From NCBI GenBank assembly GCA_022561775.1, contig JADFQO010000023.1:1-44869 (forward strand): a stretch of DNA of 44,869 nucleotides, written 5' to 3'. This document shows, piece after piece, positions 7,956-16,549 of the stretch (position 1 is the first letter of the stretch; each line of letters starts with the position of its first letter). Under the pieces are notes generated by a model. It ran no database searches. It was not told where the DNA came from and saw only the letters and a list, made by a program, of their open reading frames with translations. The DNA is from Myxococcales bacterium (lineage in GTDB: Bacteria > Myxococcota_A > UBA9160 > SMWR01). Made by a program: the position numbers and the translations under genes.

Positions 7956-9833
7956 TTGGTGAAGACGAGCTTCCCGACCACGACCTCAGAACAGCTGCAG
8001 CGCACCGTGAGGGCGATTTTAGCCCTCGCGATCCTGATCGGAGCGGCTTCGTGGTCGCAACCGCACGTCGATGGCTCGGACCTCTGGTGGCATCTCGCGT
8101 CGGGCCAGTACATCTGGCAGCACGGTGAGATTCCGCTCGCCGATCCGTTTTCGCACACCGCAAGCGGTCAGGGCTGGACCAATCACTCGTGGCTCTGGGG
8201 GTGGCTCTTCTGGGCCGCGTACGACGGTCACGCCGACTTCGCAGCCTGGTTCAATCTCGCCCTGCTCGTCGTTCTCTTCGCCCTGATCGCGTGGAACGCA
8301 TGGCGGGTCAGCCGCTCCTGGCTGGCCACCGGAGCCGCTACCTGGCTCGTCGCCGCCACCTGCCATTGGTTCCTCGATCTGCGCCCCCACGTCGTGACCC
8401 TGCTCTTCACCGCTCTCCTGCTCTCGACCCTCGATTGGCGGCGCGCGCCGTGGCTCTGGCCTCCGTTGCTGGCGCTCTGGGCGAACTTGCACGGCGGTTT
8501 CGCGTTTGGACTGGGGCTGATCGGCCTGTGCGCGCTGCTGCAAACCGAGCAGGCTGTTCGCCGTCGACAACCACTCCCGCGAGCGGCGTGGGCCGGTGTG
8601 GTCTGCGCTGCGCTCGCGGTAGGTCTCAACCCGTGGGGTTTCGCGATCTACGAGATCCCCTTCCAGCACCTCTATACCGAATCCCCCTTTGGCACACTCA
8701 TCGAGTGGCAAGCCGTCGCCCCCAGTCTGGATCCGAGAAGCTACGCGGGCCGCTTCTGGTGGATTGCCTCTTTCACACTGATCGGTGTCTTATGTGGCAA
8801 GGCCACGCGCTTTTCAATTGCGCTGACAGTCGTGACGGCCGTGATGGCCATCAGCGCGCGACGCTTCATACCGCTCTTCGCGGTCAGTGCGGCCCCACTC
8901 GTGGCGCTCGGGCTCGGCGCGATTCTGGACGTTGCGCGCCGCCGCCTTCCAGTGGTCTCGAAACCGTGGCCCCAGTGGGTCGCAGGCGGTGCCGCACTTC
9001 TGGGCGCAATCCTGCTGTGGAACGATGTCCGCTTTCTACCGCGACCGCTCCAACGCTGGACCAGCGGCGAATCGTACCCAGGCGGCGCGGCCGCCTACCT
9101 GGCCGCCATGCCTGACCCCCCGAGCCGCCTGTTCAACTACTACGGCTGGGGCGGCTACTTGATGCTCCAGGCCCCCGGCATTCCCGTCTTCATCGACAGT
9201 CGCGCGAGTACGCTCTACGACGATGATCTCGCTGCCGATTACCTCGGCATGCTGGATGCCGCGGAGAGTTGGCGGGAGAGGTTCGAGAGGTATCGAGTAG
9301 ACGCCGCCCTCGTTCCGACCCATTCGCGCATCGCCGCCGCGCTTCGGAATCAACGCCCGGCGTGGCGCGTGGCCTACGTCGATCCGAGAAGCGTTCTGCT
9401 CTTCCCGCCACCCGGGCCGACGCGACCCCAACTCGCCGCTCCATCCCGACTCCTTCCAGAGGGTGCCGATCTGCAACTCAGCCGCGGTTTTCGGTGGCGG
9501 AGACAAGGAGACCTCGAACGGGCGAGCACTGCGCTACTTGCCGCGCAGCGCATGGATCCGATGCAACTCTTCGTCTACGGGGAGCTGATGTTCATCGCTT
9601 CATTGCAAGAGGATGCAGACGGGGTGAGACATTGGATCGAGGCAGCCCTCCAGGTGTACCCACGTCGCTGGAATCCAATCTGGTCCTTTGCGGAGCAGGC
9701 ATGGGGTGCGATGGGGCGCTGCGAGGAGCGGCTCGAGGCCCTGCGAAACATTCGACTGAGGAGCCCCTTCATCGCAGATGAACTCCGCGAAGACGTCCAA
9801 GCGAAAATTCGCGAGTCCGAGTGCTCGCCGTGA
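7956..9833 (+). CDS. Polytopic membrane protein, GT-C glycosyltransferase-like, with C-terminal TPR-like region
   Basis: The protein is about 625 residues with about ten membrane helices in the first 380 residues. An early periplasmic-type loop carries DGSDLWWHLASGQYI and later NHSWLWGWLF, a pattern common in uncharacterised bacterial membrane proteins resembling GT-C (dolichyl-phosphate-sugar) transferases. The soluble C-terminal part (about 400-625) includes NYYGWGGYLML and IPVFIDSRA, then helical TPR-like repeats. The start is uncertain: TTG 7956, GTG 7959 and GTG 8007 are all possible and none has a strong ribosome binding site. It stands alone, diverging from pcm across about 220 bases. 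A role in cell-surface glycan assembly is only a guess. Confidence 0.75.
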   Translation: MVKTSFPTTTSEQLQRTVRAILALAILIGAASWSQPHVDGSDLWWHLASGQYIWQHGEIPLADPFSHTASGQGWTNHSWLWGWLFWAAYDGHADFAAWFNLALLVVLFALIAWNAWRVSRSWLATGAATWLVAATCHWFLDLRPHVVTLLFTALLLSTLDWRRAPWLWPPLLALWANLHGGFAFGLGLIGLCALLQTEQAVRRRQPLPRAAWAGVVCAALAVGLNPWGFAIYEIPFQHLYTESPFGTLIEWQAVAPSLDPRSYAGRFWWIASFTLIGVLCGKATRFSIALTVVTAVMAISARRFIPLFAVSAAPLVALGLGAILDVARRRLPVVSKPWPQWVAGGAALLGAILLWNDVRFLPRPLQRWTSGESYPGGAAAYLAAMPDPPSRLFNYYGWGGYLMLQAPGIPVFIDSRASTLYDDDLAADYLGMLDAAESWRERFERYRVDAALVPTHSRIAAALRNQRPAWRVAYVDPRSVLLFPPPGPTRPQLAAPSRLLPEGADLQLSRGFRWRRQGDLERASTALLAAQRMDPMQLFVYGELMFIASLQEDADGVRHWIEAALQVYPRRWNPIWSFAEQAWGAMGRCEERLEALRNIRLRSPFIADELREDVQAKIRESECSP

Positions 9834-9959
9834 GGTACGCTTCAGTAGATCGCGGATCCGCTCCCTAGACCAAAGGGATGGCGCGCTTTCGGCTCTCCGC
9901 CGCAACGCACCTCCTCGAGAAGGCGGGGCCTCGAGCTTCGACCTCCAAGAGGTGGAGTC

Positions 9960-10652
9960 ATGAGGATCGCGCACATCGTTGTGATCGCACTTGCAATTTT
10001 CTTCTGCGCTCCATCCGCACAAGCATTCGATTGTCTCAAACGCGCTTCAGATCGCATCAAGAGCGGAGACGAAGAGGCCGCGGTCGCCGCCGTCAAGCGA
10101 GGAGCACGCGAGGGCGACGCGCGCTGCAAGTTCATTCTGGGGATGTGGTCGCTTTCAGGGTCCAAAACGGAGCAGACCCCGAAGGCAGGGTTTCGGTGGC
10201 TGCAAGAAGCGGCGAAAGATGGCCTCCCGAATGCCCAATCGGCTCTGGGCCTGCTCTACGCGAGCGGTTTGGTCGTGGAAAAAGATGAGAAGAAAGCCGC
10301 GCGATTGTATCGAAAGGCCGCGGAATACGGCGACCCACTGGGGCAGATCGCACTGGGGCTCGCGAGCTTCCGCGGCGTCGGCGTTGAGAAAAACCGCATC
10401 GATGCCTACCAGTGGATGAGCCTCGCGGCCGCACAGGGAAACGAAGAGGCTCGCGCCTACCTTCCTGCCATCGAAAGCACCCTGGCAGCGGATGAATTGA
10501 AGCTGGCAAAGGCGGGCGCGGCGGAGTTTCGACCCAAAGAGAGAAAGGGAGCGCGTCGACCGAGCAAGAAAGAACTGCTGAAGGTCGTCGGCTTGAATCG
10601 GTCACCGGGGGAAATCGAGCGGTTCTTCGGATTCGGAGGGGTCGATCGATGA
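9960..10652 (+). CDS. Secreted Sel1-repeat (TPR-like) protein
   Basis: The 230-residue protein starts with a clear signal peptide (MRIAHIVVIALAIFFCAPSA, then QA before FDCLKRA). At least three Sel1-like repeats follow: a degenerate one with ARCKFILGMWSLSG, then AQSALGLLYASGLVVEKDEKKA and GQIALGLASFRGVGVEKNRIDA, each followed by an amphipathic helix (FRWLQEAAKDG, ARLYRKAAEYG, YQWMSLAAAQG). The basic C-terminal tail (RPKERKGARRPSKKELL) is outside the repeats. Sel1 proteins usually act as scaffolds in signalling or envelope processes. ATG 9960 has GGTGGAG just upstream. The gene lies 126 bases after the membrane protein and 79 bases before the SDR. No specific partner can be deduced. Confidence 0.85.
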   Translation: MRIAHIVVIALAIFFCAPSAQAFDCLKRASDRIKSGDEEAAVAAVKRGAREGDARCKFILGMWSLSGSKTEQTPKAGFRWLQEAAKDGLPNAQSALGLLYASGLVVEKDEKKAARLYRKAAEYGDPLGQIALGLASFRGVGVEKNRIDAYQWMSLAAAQGNEEARAYLPAIESTLAADELKLAKAGAAEFRPKERKGARRPSKKELLKVVGLNRSPGEIERFFGFGGVDR

Positions 10653-10731
10653 GACCACCGCGGCTCGCCGGGCCTGAAGTGTGCGGATGCGGGACGGGCC
10701 TATCCTCGCGGAAACCCAGGGAGATCGGAAT

Positions 10732-11487
10732 ATGGCAGGAGTCGATGGTCGGGTCACACTGGTCACCGGTGCAGGCCGCGGGATCGGGCGCGCGACCGCG
10801 GAGCTGCTCGCGTCGAGGGGTGCCCGGGTCATGGGCGTCTCACGCAGCGAGCAGGAGTTGGCCGCCGTCGGCATCGAGTACACGGTCGCGGATCTCGGCA
10901 CGCCCGAGGGCTGTGCGCTTGCGGTCGCGGAAACCGAGCGGCGCTTGGGACCGATCGAAATCCTCATCTGCAATCACGGCATCGGCTCGGCCCACGAGCG
11001 GGTGATCTGGGAGCAGGATCCGAAGGTCTGGAGTGAGACGCTGCGGATCAACCTCGACGGACCCTTCCAACTCTCGCGGTTGGTGGTGCGCGGGATGGTC
11101 GAGCGCCGCTACGGGCGGGTGGTCTACACGAGTTCGACAGCCGGCCAGGTTGCCGAATACGAGGGCAGCGCGTACACGAGTTCCAAGCACGGGCTGATCG
11201 GATTGATGCGCGCGGTCGCACAGGACGCCGGCCCGCACGGCATCACCTCGAATGCGGTGCTGCCGGGCTGGGTGCGGACCGAGATGGCCGAGCGCTCGGC
11301 GCGCGCCGATGCGGAAAAGCGCGGCATCCCCCCCGAGCAGGTCTGGGAGGAACGGGCGGCCGGGTACCCGCCGGGCCGCGTCGCCACCCCTCAGGAAGTC
11401 GCTGAGATGATCGCGTTTCTCGCGTCCGAGGAGTCGAGCGGCATCAGCGGCGAGGCCATCAAGGTCGCGCTCGGGAGCGTGTGGTAG
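10732..11487 (+). CDS. Short-chain dehydrogenase/reductase (SDR) family oxidoreductase
   Basis: This 251-residue classical SDR uses NAD(P)(H) to interconvert an alcohol and a ketone on an unknown substrate. The dinucleotide motif TGAGRGIG lies at residues 12-19, NHG follows strand 4, the catalytic Ser is in VVYTSSTAG, and YTSSK supplies the catalytic Tyr and Lys. The C-terminal ISGEAIKVALGSVW matches the usual 3-oxoacyl-ACP reductase-like ending. ATG 10732 is chosen because GGGAGA lies upstream; an in-frame start at 10681 would add 17 residues before the first strand. The gene is convergent with frdD, 73 bases apart. Sterol or fatty acid substrates are possible given nearby lipid genes, but nothing in the sequence decides it. 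Confidence 0.92.
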   Translation: MAGVDGRVTLVTGAGRGIGRATAELLASRGARVMGVSRSEQELAAVGIEYTVADLGTPEGCALAVAETERRLGPIEILICNHGIGSAHERVIWEQDPKVWSETLRINLDGPFQLSRLVVRGMVERRYGRVVYTSSTAGQVAEYEGSAYTSSKHGLIGLMRAVAQDAGPHGITSNAVLPGWVRTEMAERSARADAEKRGIPPEQVWEERAAGYPPGRVATPQEVAEMIAFLASEESSGISGEAIKVALGSVW

Positions 11488-11560
11488 GCGCGTCGATCGC
11501 TCATTCGCGCGAGAGCAGCGCGCGCAATTTCCTCGAGGACGCGATCTGGCTCGACCGCGA

Positions 11561-11920
11561 TCAGATTCGAACGATCGCGACCACGGCGAGCACGCTGCCC
11601 GACGCCGCGAGCAGATAGAGCAGCGGAGCCACCAACACATCGCGTTTGGCACCGCCGAAGTCGAGGAAGATGTGGCGCATGTGATGCGCGCCCTTCCAGA
11701 GCGGCAGGACGATCAGGCCGAGCAAGATCACCCGCCCGATGATGTGCGAACCCAGCATCTGTGCGCGCTCGTAGGACAACGCGTCGGCGGGAACGATGCC
11801 GAGCGGGATCGCCAGACCCACCACGAGCACCCAACCTGTCAGCAGTACGGTTCCGAGCAGGATGCCCTGGCCGAAGAGCAACCAGATCAGTGGTTCGAGC
11901 TTCAAGAGGAGGTGTTTCAT
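11561..11920 (-). CDS. frdD: Fumarate reductase membrane anchor subunit D
   Basis: FrdD is one of two membrane anchors of quinol:fumarate reductase and helps form the quinone sites. The 119-residue protein has three membrane helices and the E. coli FrdD landmarks EPLIWLLFGQG, PLGIVPADALSYERA, IGRVILLGLIVLPLWKGAHHMRH and a hydrophobic C-terminus. Its ATG overlaps the last base of the frdC stop (TGATG), so translation is coupled. It is the last gene of frdABCD; 73 bases separate its stop from the convergent SDR gene. Confidence 0.95.
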   Translation of the reverse strand: MKHLLLKLEPLIWLLFGQGILLGTVLLTGWVLVVGLAIPLGIVPADALSYERAQMLGSHIIGRVILLGLIVLPLWKGAHHMRHIFLDFGGAKRDVLVAPLLYLLAASGSVLAVVAIVRI

Positions 11921-12360
11921 CAGAAAATTCCACCCGCGAGGACGATGGACAGGAAGGCCGTAACCCCAATCCACAGCGCGTACAGCATCGCGAGGATCAC
12001 GGGCTTCGGCGGGGGTTTCACGGGTCCGATGCGGGGCGGCTGTGCCTTCGGAAAGAAGCCGAAGAATCGAATTCCGACGAAGATCACCCCGACCAACGCA
12101 ATCGCGTGAAAGCCCACGTAGAGCATGCTGCGATTGCGCTCGAGCACGCCATTCCAGGCGGCCTCGCCGGAACCGAGAGACCAGACCGCGCAGAGCACCA
12201 GAAAACCGAGCAGCAGGTAGAGGATGCCCGTCAGATCGAAGAGCGTGTAGGCGAGATAGCGGCCGCCGAAAGGAAACTGGTCCGGAAGCTGGGGCGGCGC
12301 CGTGCGCGTGCGACCCGGCTTCGAAGGTGCCATCGCATCCGGGTGCGCGTTTCGAGACAT
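11920..12360 (-). CDS. frdC: Fumarate reductase membrane anchor subunit C
   Basis: FrdC is the other membrane anchor of quinol:fumarate reductase. At 146 residues it is slightly longer than the E. coli protein (about 131) because of a hydrophilic Pro/Arg-rich N-terminus. Three helices are visible around LTGILYLLLGFLVLCAVWSL, MLYVGFHAIALVGVIFVGI and ILAMLYALWIGVTAFLSIVL. The segment between helices 2 and 3 (RFFGFFPKAQPPRIGPV) aligns with the WFELAPKA region of the E. coli protein. The start follows the frdB stop directly, and the stop overlaps the frdD start. No heme ligand histidine pair of the B-type anchors is evident, consistent with a heme-less D-type enzyme. Confidence 0.92.
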   Translation of the reverse strand: MSRNAHPDAMAPSKPGRTRTAPPQLPDQFPFGGRYLAYTLFDLTGILYLLLGFLVLCAVWSLGSGEAAWNGVLERNRSMLYVGFHAIALVGVIFVGIRFFGFFPKAQPPRIGPVKPPPKPVILAMLYALWIGVTAFLSIVLAGGIF

Positions 12361-13113
12361 CTACTCGTCCCCTCCCCTCGGCAGAACGAGACCCGTCGCC
12401 CAATCGATTACGGCGTTGAACTTCGCCTGGTTGACGGCCGCGGCCGGGTCGACATTCTTGGGACACACCTCGCTGCACTCGTTCGCGAAAGAGCAGGAAA
12501 AGACGCCCCCCTCCCCGCGAAACACCTCGTTCCGCTCGGCGGCGCCCTCGTCCCGCGAGTCGATGCTGTAGCGATGCCCCACCGCGATCGCCGCCGGCCC
12601 GAGGAACTCCGGCTCGTTGGCGACGACCGGACACGCCGAGTAGCAGAGCATGCAGTTGATGCACAGGCTGAACTGCTTGAACTCCTCGTGTTCGGCCGGC
12701 GACTGGCGCATCGGGCCCTCTTCGACCGCGCGCTCCTTGGCGCGAATGATCCACGGTTTGACGCTGGTCAACTTCTCCATGAAGCCATCGGCTTCGATCA
12801 CGAGATCGCGCACCACCGGGAAGTTCGCGAGCGGTCCCACATCGACCGTGTCACCGTACTGACTGAGTGCTTCCTTGCAGGTCAGACGGGGTTCTCCGTT
12901 GACCATCATCCCGCAACTACCACACACCGCCATCCGACACGACCAGCGATATGAGAGCGTCCCGTCGACCTCGTCCTTGATGAAATTGAGCGCGTCGAGA
13001 ACCTTCCAGTCCGGTTGGACCGGAATCTCGTAGGATTGTTTGCGCGGAGCCTCGTCCCGATCGGGATCGAAGCGGGTGACCACGAAAGTCTTCTTCTGTT
13101 GACCGTCGCTCAT
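12361..13113 (-). CDS. frdB: Fumarate reductase iron-sulfur subunit
   Basis: FrdB (250 residues) carries electrons from the quinol sites to the flavoprotein. All three cluster motifs are present: the 2Fe-2S set in SCRMAVCGSCGMMVNGEPRLTC (residues about 58-80), the 4Fe-4S set CINCMLCYSACP, and the 3Fe-4S set CSFANECSEVCPKNVDP. These closely follow the E. coli FrdB patterns. The reading frame begins directly after the frdA stop and ends directly before the frdC start, so the four genes are packed without gaps. Confidence 0.97.
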   Translation of the reverse strand: MSDGQQKKTFVVTRFDPDRDEAPRKQSYEIPVQPDWKVLDALNFIKDEVDGTLSYRWSCRMAVCGSCGMMVNGEPRLTCKEALSQYGDTVDVGPLANFPVVRDLVIEADGFMEKLTSVKPWIIRAKERAVEEGPMRQSPAEHEEFKQFSLCINCMLCYSACPVVANEPEFLGPAAIAVGHRYSIDSRDEGAAERNEVFRGEGGVFSCSFANECSEVCPKNVDPAAAVNQAKFNAVIDWATGLVLPRGGDE

Positions 13114-14832
13114 CTAGTACTTGCGCTCCTCGGGTTCCCAATGACCCAGCGTCACACCCTTCTTTTCGAGCCGGGGTCCGGCCGGATCGAAATAGCAAAG
13201 AGTGTGGTAGAGGAAGTTCTGGTCGTCGCGATTGGGCGTGTCGCGGCGGGTGTGGGCGCCGCGGGATTCGTTGCGCGCGGCGGCCGAGTTGGCGACGACC
13301 TCCGCGATGTCGAGCATATTGCCCATCTCGAGAGCCGCGACGAGTTCGGTATTGAACACCGCACTCGAATCTTCGAGCGCAACATCGGCGTAGCGCCCCT
13401 TGAGCTGCGCGACGGTGCGCGCGGTTTCGTCCATCGTCTCCTGTACGCGGTAGACGCCGCATCCCGATTCCATCGTCTTGTGTAGGTCTCCGCGAATCCG
13501 CGACAGCTTCTCGCCGCCCTTCTGCTTGCCCCGTAGCGCCGCGACCCGCGCGGCCTCTTCCTCGCCCTGACGTCGCAACGCGTCCTCAGATCCTTCGCTC
13601 GAGCCCTTCGCAAAGGACAGCGCGTTGCGCCCCGCCGCAGCGCCGAAGACGAGACATTCGGTGAGCGAATTCGAACCCAACCGATTCGCACCGTTGAGCG
13701 AAACCGATGCGCATTCACCCGCCGCATAGAGGCCCGGTAGCGAGGTGGCCGCGGTGATGTCGGTATCGATTCCGCCCATCATGTAATGGACCACCGGGCG
13801 GATGGGGATCGGCTCGTGAACGGGGTCGACGCCGATGTAGATCTTCGAGATCTCCCGCACCATCGGCAAGCGCGCGACGATCTTCGCCTCCCCGAGATGC
13901 CTGAGATCGAGGTGAAGGTAGTCGCCATAGGGGCCCGAGAATCCGCGACCCGCCTCCAACTCCTGAATGATCGCACGCGAGATCATGTCGCGCGGTCCGA
14001 GCTCGGCCTTGCTGCCCACCCCGTAATCGCGGGTGGTGAGAAAGCGCTCGCCCTCGGCGTTGATCAAATAGCCACCCTCGCCGCGGGTCGCTTCGGTGAT
14101 CAGGATGCCCGTTCCGGGCAAGCCCGTCGGATGGTACTGGACGAACTCCATGTCCTTGAGCGCGACCCCGGCCCGATAGGCCAACGACATGCCGTCGCCG
14201 GTCTTGATGCTGCCATTGGTAGTGAACGGAAAGATCTTGCCGGCGCCACCGGTCGCCAGGATCAGCGATCGGCCCAGCACCACCCGAACGACCCCCGTAC
14301 GGATGTCGAGCGCCGCGACGCCGCGCACGGTCCCTTCGTCGACCAGAAGCCTGGTCGCGAAGTGCTCGTCGTAACGGACGATGTTGTCGAAGCGCAGCGA
14401 GTGCTGAAAGAGCGTGTGGAGCATGTGAAAGCCGACCTTGTCGGCTGCGTACCAGGTGCGCTTGGTCGACATGCCGCCGAATGCGCGTGTCGCGACGGTC
14501 CCGTCCTCGTTGCGACTCCAGGGACAGCCCCAGTGTTCGAGCAGCGTCAGCTCCCCCGGTGCCTGCTCGACGAAGGTTCGTATGACGTCCTGGTCAGCGA
14601 GAAAGTCGGAGCCCTTGACGGTGTCATAGGCGTGCATCTCGAAGTTGTCATCTTCGCGAACGACCGCCGCCGCACCGCCCTCCGCCGAAACGGTGTGGCT
14701 GCGCATTGGATAGACCTTCGAGACGAGCGCGATGGAGACGTCGGGATCGATCTCGGTCGCAGCGACTGCCGCGCGCAACCCCGCGGCTCCTCCTCCGACA
14801 ATGACGATGTCGTGACGGCTTACTTCGATCAA
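13114..14832 (-). CDS. frdA: Fumarate reductase flavoprotein subunit
   Basis: FrdA (572 residues) is the catalytic flavoprotein that reduces fumarate to succinate, and can run in reverse. The FAD-binding GGGAAG motif is at residues 13-18, and MRSHTVSAEGG contains His46, equivalent to the covalent FAD-linking His of E. coli FrdA. HPTGLPGTGILITEATRGEGG and GECASVSLNGANRLGSNSL are family blocks. SAEGG plus the separate FrdC/FrdD anchors favours fumarate reductase over succinate dehydrogenase, although the direction in the cell is inferred. The start is TTG at 14830-14832 with GAGGA nine bases upstream. Two hairpins (14908-14990) lie upstream. It heads frdABCD. Confidence 0.96.
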   Translation of the reverse strand: MIEVSRHDIVIVGGGAAGLRAAVAATEIDPDVSIALVSKVYPMRSHTVSAEGGAAAVVREDDNFEMHAYDTVKGSDFLADQDVIRTFVEQAPGELTLLEHWGCPWSRNEDGTVATRAFGGMSTKRTWYAADKVGFHMLHTLFQHSLRFDNIVRYDEHFATRLLVDEGTVRGVAALDIRTGVVRVVLGRSLILATGGAGKIFPFTTNGSIKTGDGMSLAYRAGVALKDMEFVQYHPTGLPGTGILITEATRGEGGYLINAEGERFLTTRDYGVGSKAELGPRDMISRAIIQELEAGRGFSGPYGDYLHLDLRHLGEAKIVARLPMVREISKIYIGVDPVHEPIPIRPVVHYMMGGIDTDITAATSLPGLYAAGECASVSLNGANRLGSNSLTECLVFGAAAGRNALSFAKGSSEGSEDALRRQGEEEAARVAALRGKQKGGEKLSRIRGDLHKTMESGCGVYRVQETMDETARTVAQLKGRYADVALEDSSAVFNTELVAALEMGNMLDIAEVVANSAAARNESRGAHTRRDTPNRDDQNFLYHTLCYFDPAGPRLEKKGVTLGHWEPEERKY

Positions 14833-14907
14833 GAATTCCAGTCCTCGCGCGGGTTCAGTGGGTAATCTTTGTAACGAATCCGGCTGCTAGAAGAAAGGTG
14901 GAATCCG

Positions 14908-14990
14908 CTCCGAACGGCCTGCGAACTGAGGTCGTCGACCGTTCGGAGTCCCGATACCCGGGTCGAACCTCCCAGTGGCGGAGGTTGGAC
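14908..14990 (-). repeat. Two adjacent hairpin-forming inverted repeats upstream of frdA
   Basis: Hairpin one pairs 14908-14917 (CTCCGAACGG) with 14939-14948 (CCGTTCGGAG), a perfect 10-base stem with a 21-base loop. Hairpin two pairs 14962-14972 with 14980-14990 (GGAGGTTGGAC), an 11-base stem with one mismatch and a 7-base loop. Both lie between the S58 peptidase stop and the frdA start on the minus strand. Neither is followed directly by a T tract, so they could be a Rho-type end for the peptidase transcript or part of the frdA leader. Confidence 0.5.
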
Positions 14991-15066
14991 GGCTCGGTGG
15001 GGTCGCGCGTGGCCGCCGGAGCGCTCGCTCGGCGATCGACACCCGGGTCGGCGCACACTTCTTCAC

Positions 15067-16248
15067 TCACTCCAAGCGGCCGTACTTCTTCAGGATCGCC
15101 GCGAGCTGATCGAGCGGAATCGCGTGGGCGGTGTTGCCGTCGCGCCCCACGGTGGTCGTCGCCATCGTCAGGGCGTTGAGGATCGCCTCTTCGGTCGCTT
15201 CCTGAACGGCTTGAAAGATCGGATCGAGATGGGCGTCAGCGACGACGCGCATCGTATAGGTGCGCTCCTTCGGATCGTGGGGCACCCGGTTCGCGGTCGA
15301 AAACGCGATGAAGAGGTCTCCGCTGCCGTGGTGGGACATCGCCCCGGTGCGCGCGAGACCGAGCGAGGCCTTGGAGGCAAGGCGCTTGAGTTTGAGGTGA
15401 TCGAGCGGCGCGTCCGTGGCGATCACGATCACGATCGACCCATCTTGGCTCCGGCTCGGTCGCCCGTCGTCGATCTCTCGCCCGACCGGAACGCCGTCGA
15501 CGCGAAGGTTCTTCCGGATATCCATGTTGGTGTTGACGAGCACGCCCACCGTGTATCCGCCTTCTTCTTCAGCGAGGGCGCGGGACGAAGTGCCAATCCC
15601 CCCTTTGAAATCGAAAGACATCATGCCCGTACCCGCGCCGACCGCACCCTCTTCCACGGCGCCCCCCTTCGCGCTTTCGATCGCGCGCACCGTGTCCTCG
15701 ATCGAAACGTGGATGCCGCGCGCATCGTTCAACGTCGAGTCATCGCACTCGGCTACGATTGGCGTGACCACATCGTCTCCGATGCCGATGTCGGGGTAAT
15801 GCTTCAGCATGTAGGCCACGACTCCGTCCATGACGCGACCGACGTTCATCGTGTTCGTCAACAAGATCGGCACCTCGAGCGCACCCTGTGTCTCGATCCA
15901 GATGCTCCCGGTCATCTCTCCCGTACCGTTGAGCACATAGGTCGCGGCGGGAACCTTCTCGATCCACAGGTCGCCTCCGTGCGGAAGGATCGCCGTCACG
16001 CCGGTTCGCACCGGCCCCTTTCCCGGCCGGAGCTTTCCCTCGCCGCGATGCAGGGTGACGTGACCCACGCGGACGCCACTGACGTCCGTGATGGCGTTGA
16101 GAGGCCCCGGGGTGAGGGTCCCGATCGCGATCCCGAGATCGCGGATCCGCTTCCGCCCTTCATCCTTCATTCCGTCGGCCGCGTCCGCGACCGGGGCAAC
16201 CGCCATCGCAACGGCGAGGTACACCCCTGCGAGATGAAAATCCGTCAA
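15067..16248 (-). CDS. P1 family (S58, DmpA-like) aminopeptidase, exported
   Basis: This 393-residue enzyme belongs to the S58 N-terminal nucleophile family (DmpA, BapA), which autoprocesses and removes D-, L- or beta-amino acids from short peptides. Blocks seen are ITDVSGVRVGHVTL, VRTGVTAILP, NTMNVGRVMDGVVAY, VGAGTGMMSFDFKGGIGTSSR (split here: the nucleophile region is GGIGTSSR, about residues 216-223), and SHHGSGDLFIAFSTAN. TTG at 16248 is chosen because GGGAGG lies five bases upstream and a signal peptide follows (HLAGVYLAVAMAVAPVADA). An in-frame extension to 16446 looks non-coding. The gene stands alone, with a nested inverted repeat 65 bases upstream. Substrate specificity cannot be told from the sequence. 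Confidence 0.92.
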   Translation of the reverse strand: MTDFHLAGVYLAVAMAVAPVADAADGMKDEGRKRIRDLGIAIGTLTPGPLNAITDVSGVRVGHVTLHRGEGKLRPGKGPVRTGVTAILPHGGDLWIEKVPAATYVLNGTGEMTGSIWIETQGALEVPILLTNTMNVGRVMDGVVAYMLKHYPDIGIGDDVVTPIVAECDDSTLNDARGIHVSIEDTVRAIESAKGGAVEEGAVGAGTGMMSFDFKGGIGTSSRALAEEEGGYTVGVLVNTNMDIRKNLRVDGVPVGREIDDGRPSRSQDGSIVIVIATDAPLDHLKLKRLASKASLGLARTGAMSHHGSGDLFIAFSTANRVPHDPKERTYTMRVVADAHLDPIFQAVQEATEEAILNALTMATTTVGRDGNTAHAIPLDQLAAILKKYGRLE

Positions 16249-16312
16249 GGCATCCTCCCACCTGGAATCGGATGTCGCGAAAATGCATCCAGTAGTACGG
16301 AAGGTAATTGTG

Positions 16313-16360
16313 AATCCGCTTGGTTGGTAGATACTTGGAACCCAACTCTTCAAGCGGATT
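16313..16360 (-). repeat. Nested inverted repeat upstream of the S58 peptidase
   Basis: A perfect 9-base arm AATCCGCTT (16313-16321) pairs with AAGCGGATT (16352-16360). Inside the 30-base loop, GTTGG can pair with CCAAC, giving a nested stem. It begins 65 bases upstream of the TTG start on the minus strand, in a 300-base stretch (16249-16549) where I see no gene. It may be a leader hairpin or a regulator site; no known riboswitch pattern is recognised. Confidence 0.35.
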
Positions 16361-16549
16361 ATCCTTCTCGACCGCGAACCCGTAGACGCTCGCGATTCAA
16401 TAGCACGGTCGAAGCCCCGGAAGAAGAACGCGACGCGGCCGCGCATTTGACCCTGCGAGTTGCGGAATGGTAGAAGGTTCCCGGAAGACGCGAAATCCGC
16501 GCATGCTAGCTGCCGTCTACTGTCTGACGCGCCTGGGAGGCGCCTCCAC

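Noticed and set aside
11761-12954. 397-codon open frame on the plus strand across frdBCD
   Set aside because: It is antisense to three well-conserved frd genes, is Arg-rich, and has no domain or ribosome binding site; it is an effect of high GC.
13786-14865. 359-codon open frame on the plus strand opposite frdA
   Set aside because: Antisense shadow of a clearly conserved flavoprotein gene.
15124-16473. 449-codon open frame on the plus strand opposite the S58 peptidase gene
   Set aside because: Antisense to a conserved gene with family motifs; composition is His/Arg/Asp-rich as expected for a shadow.
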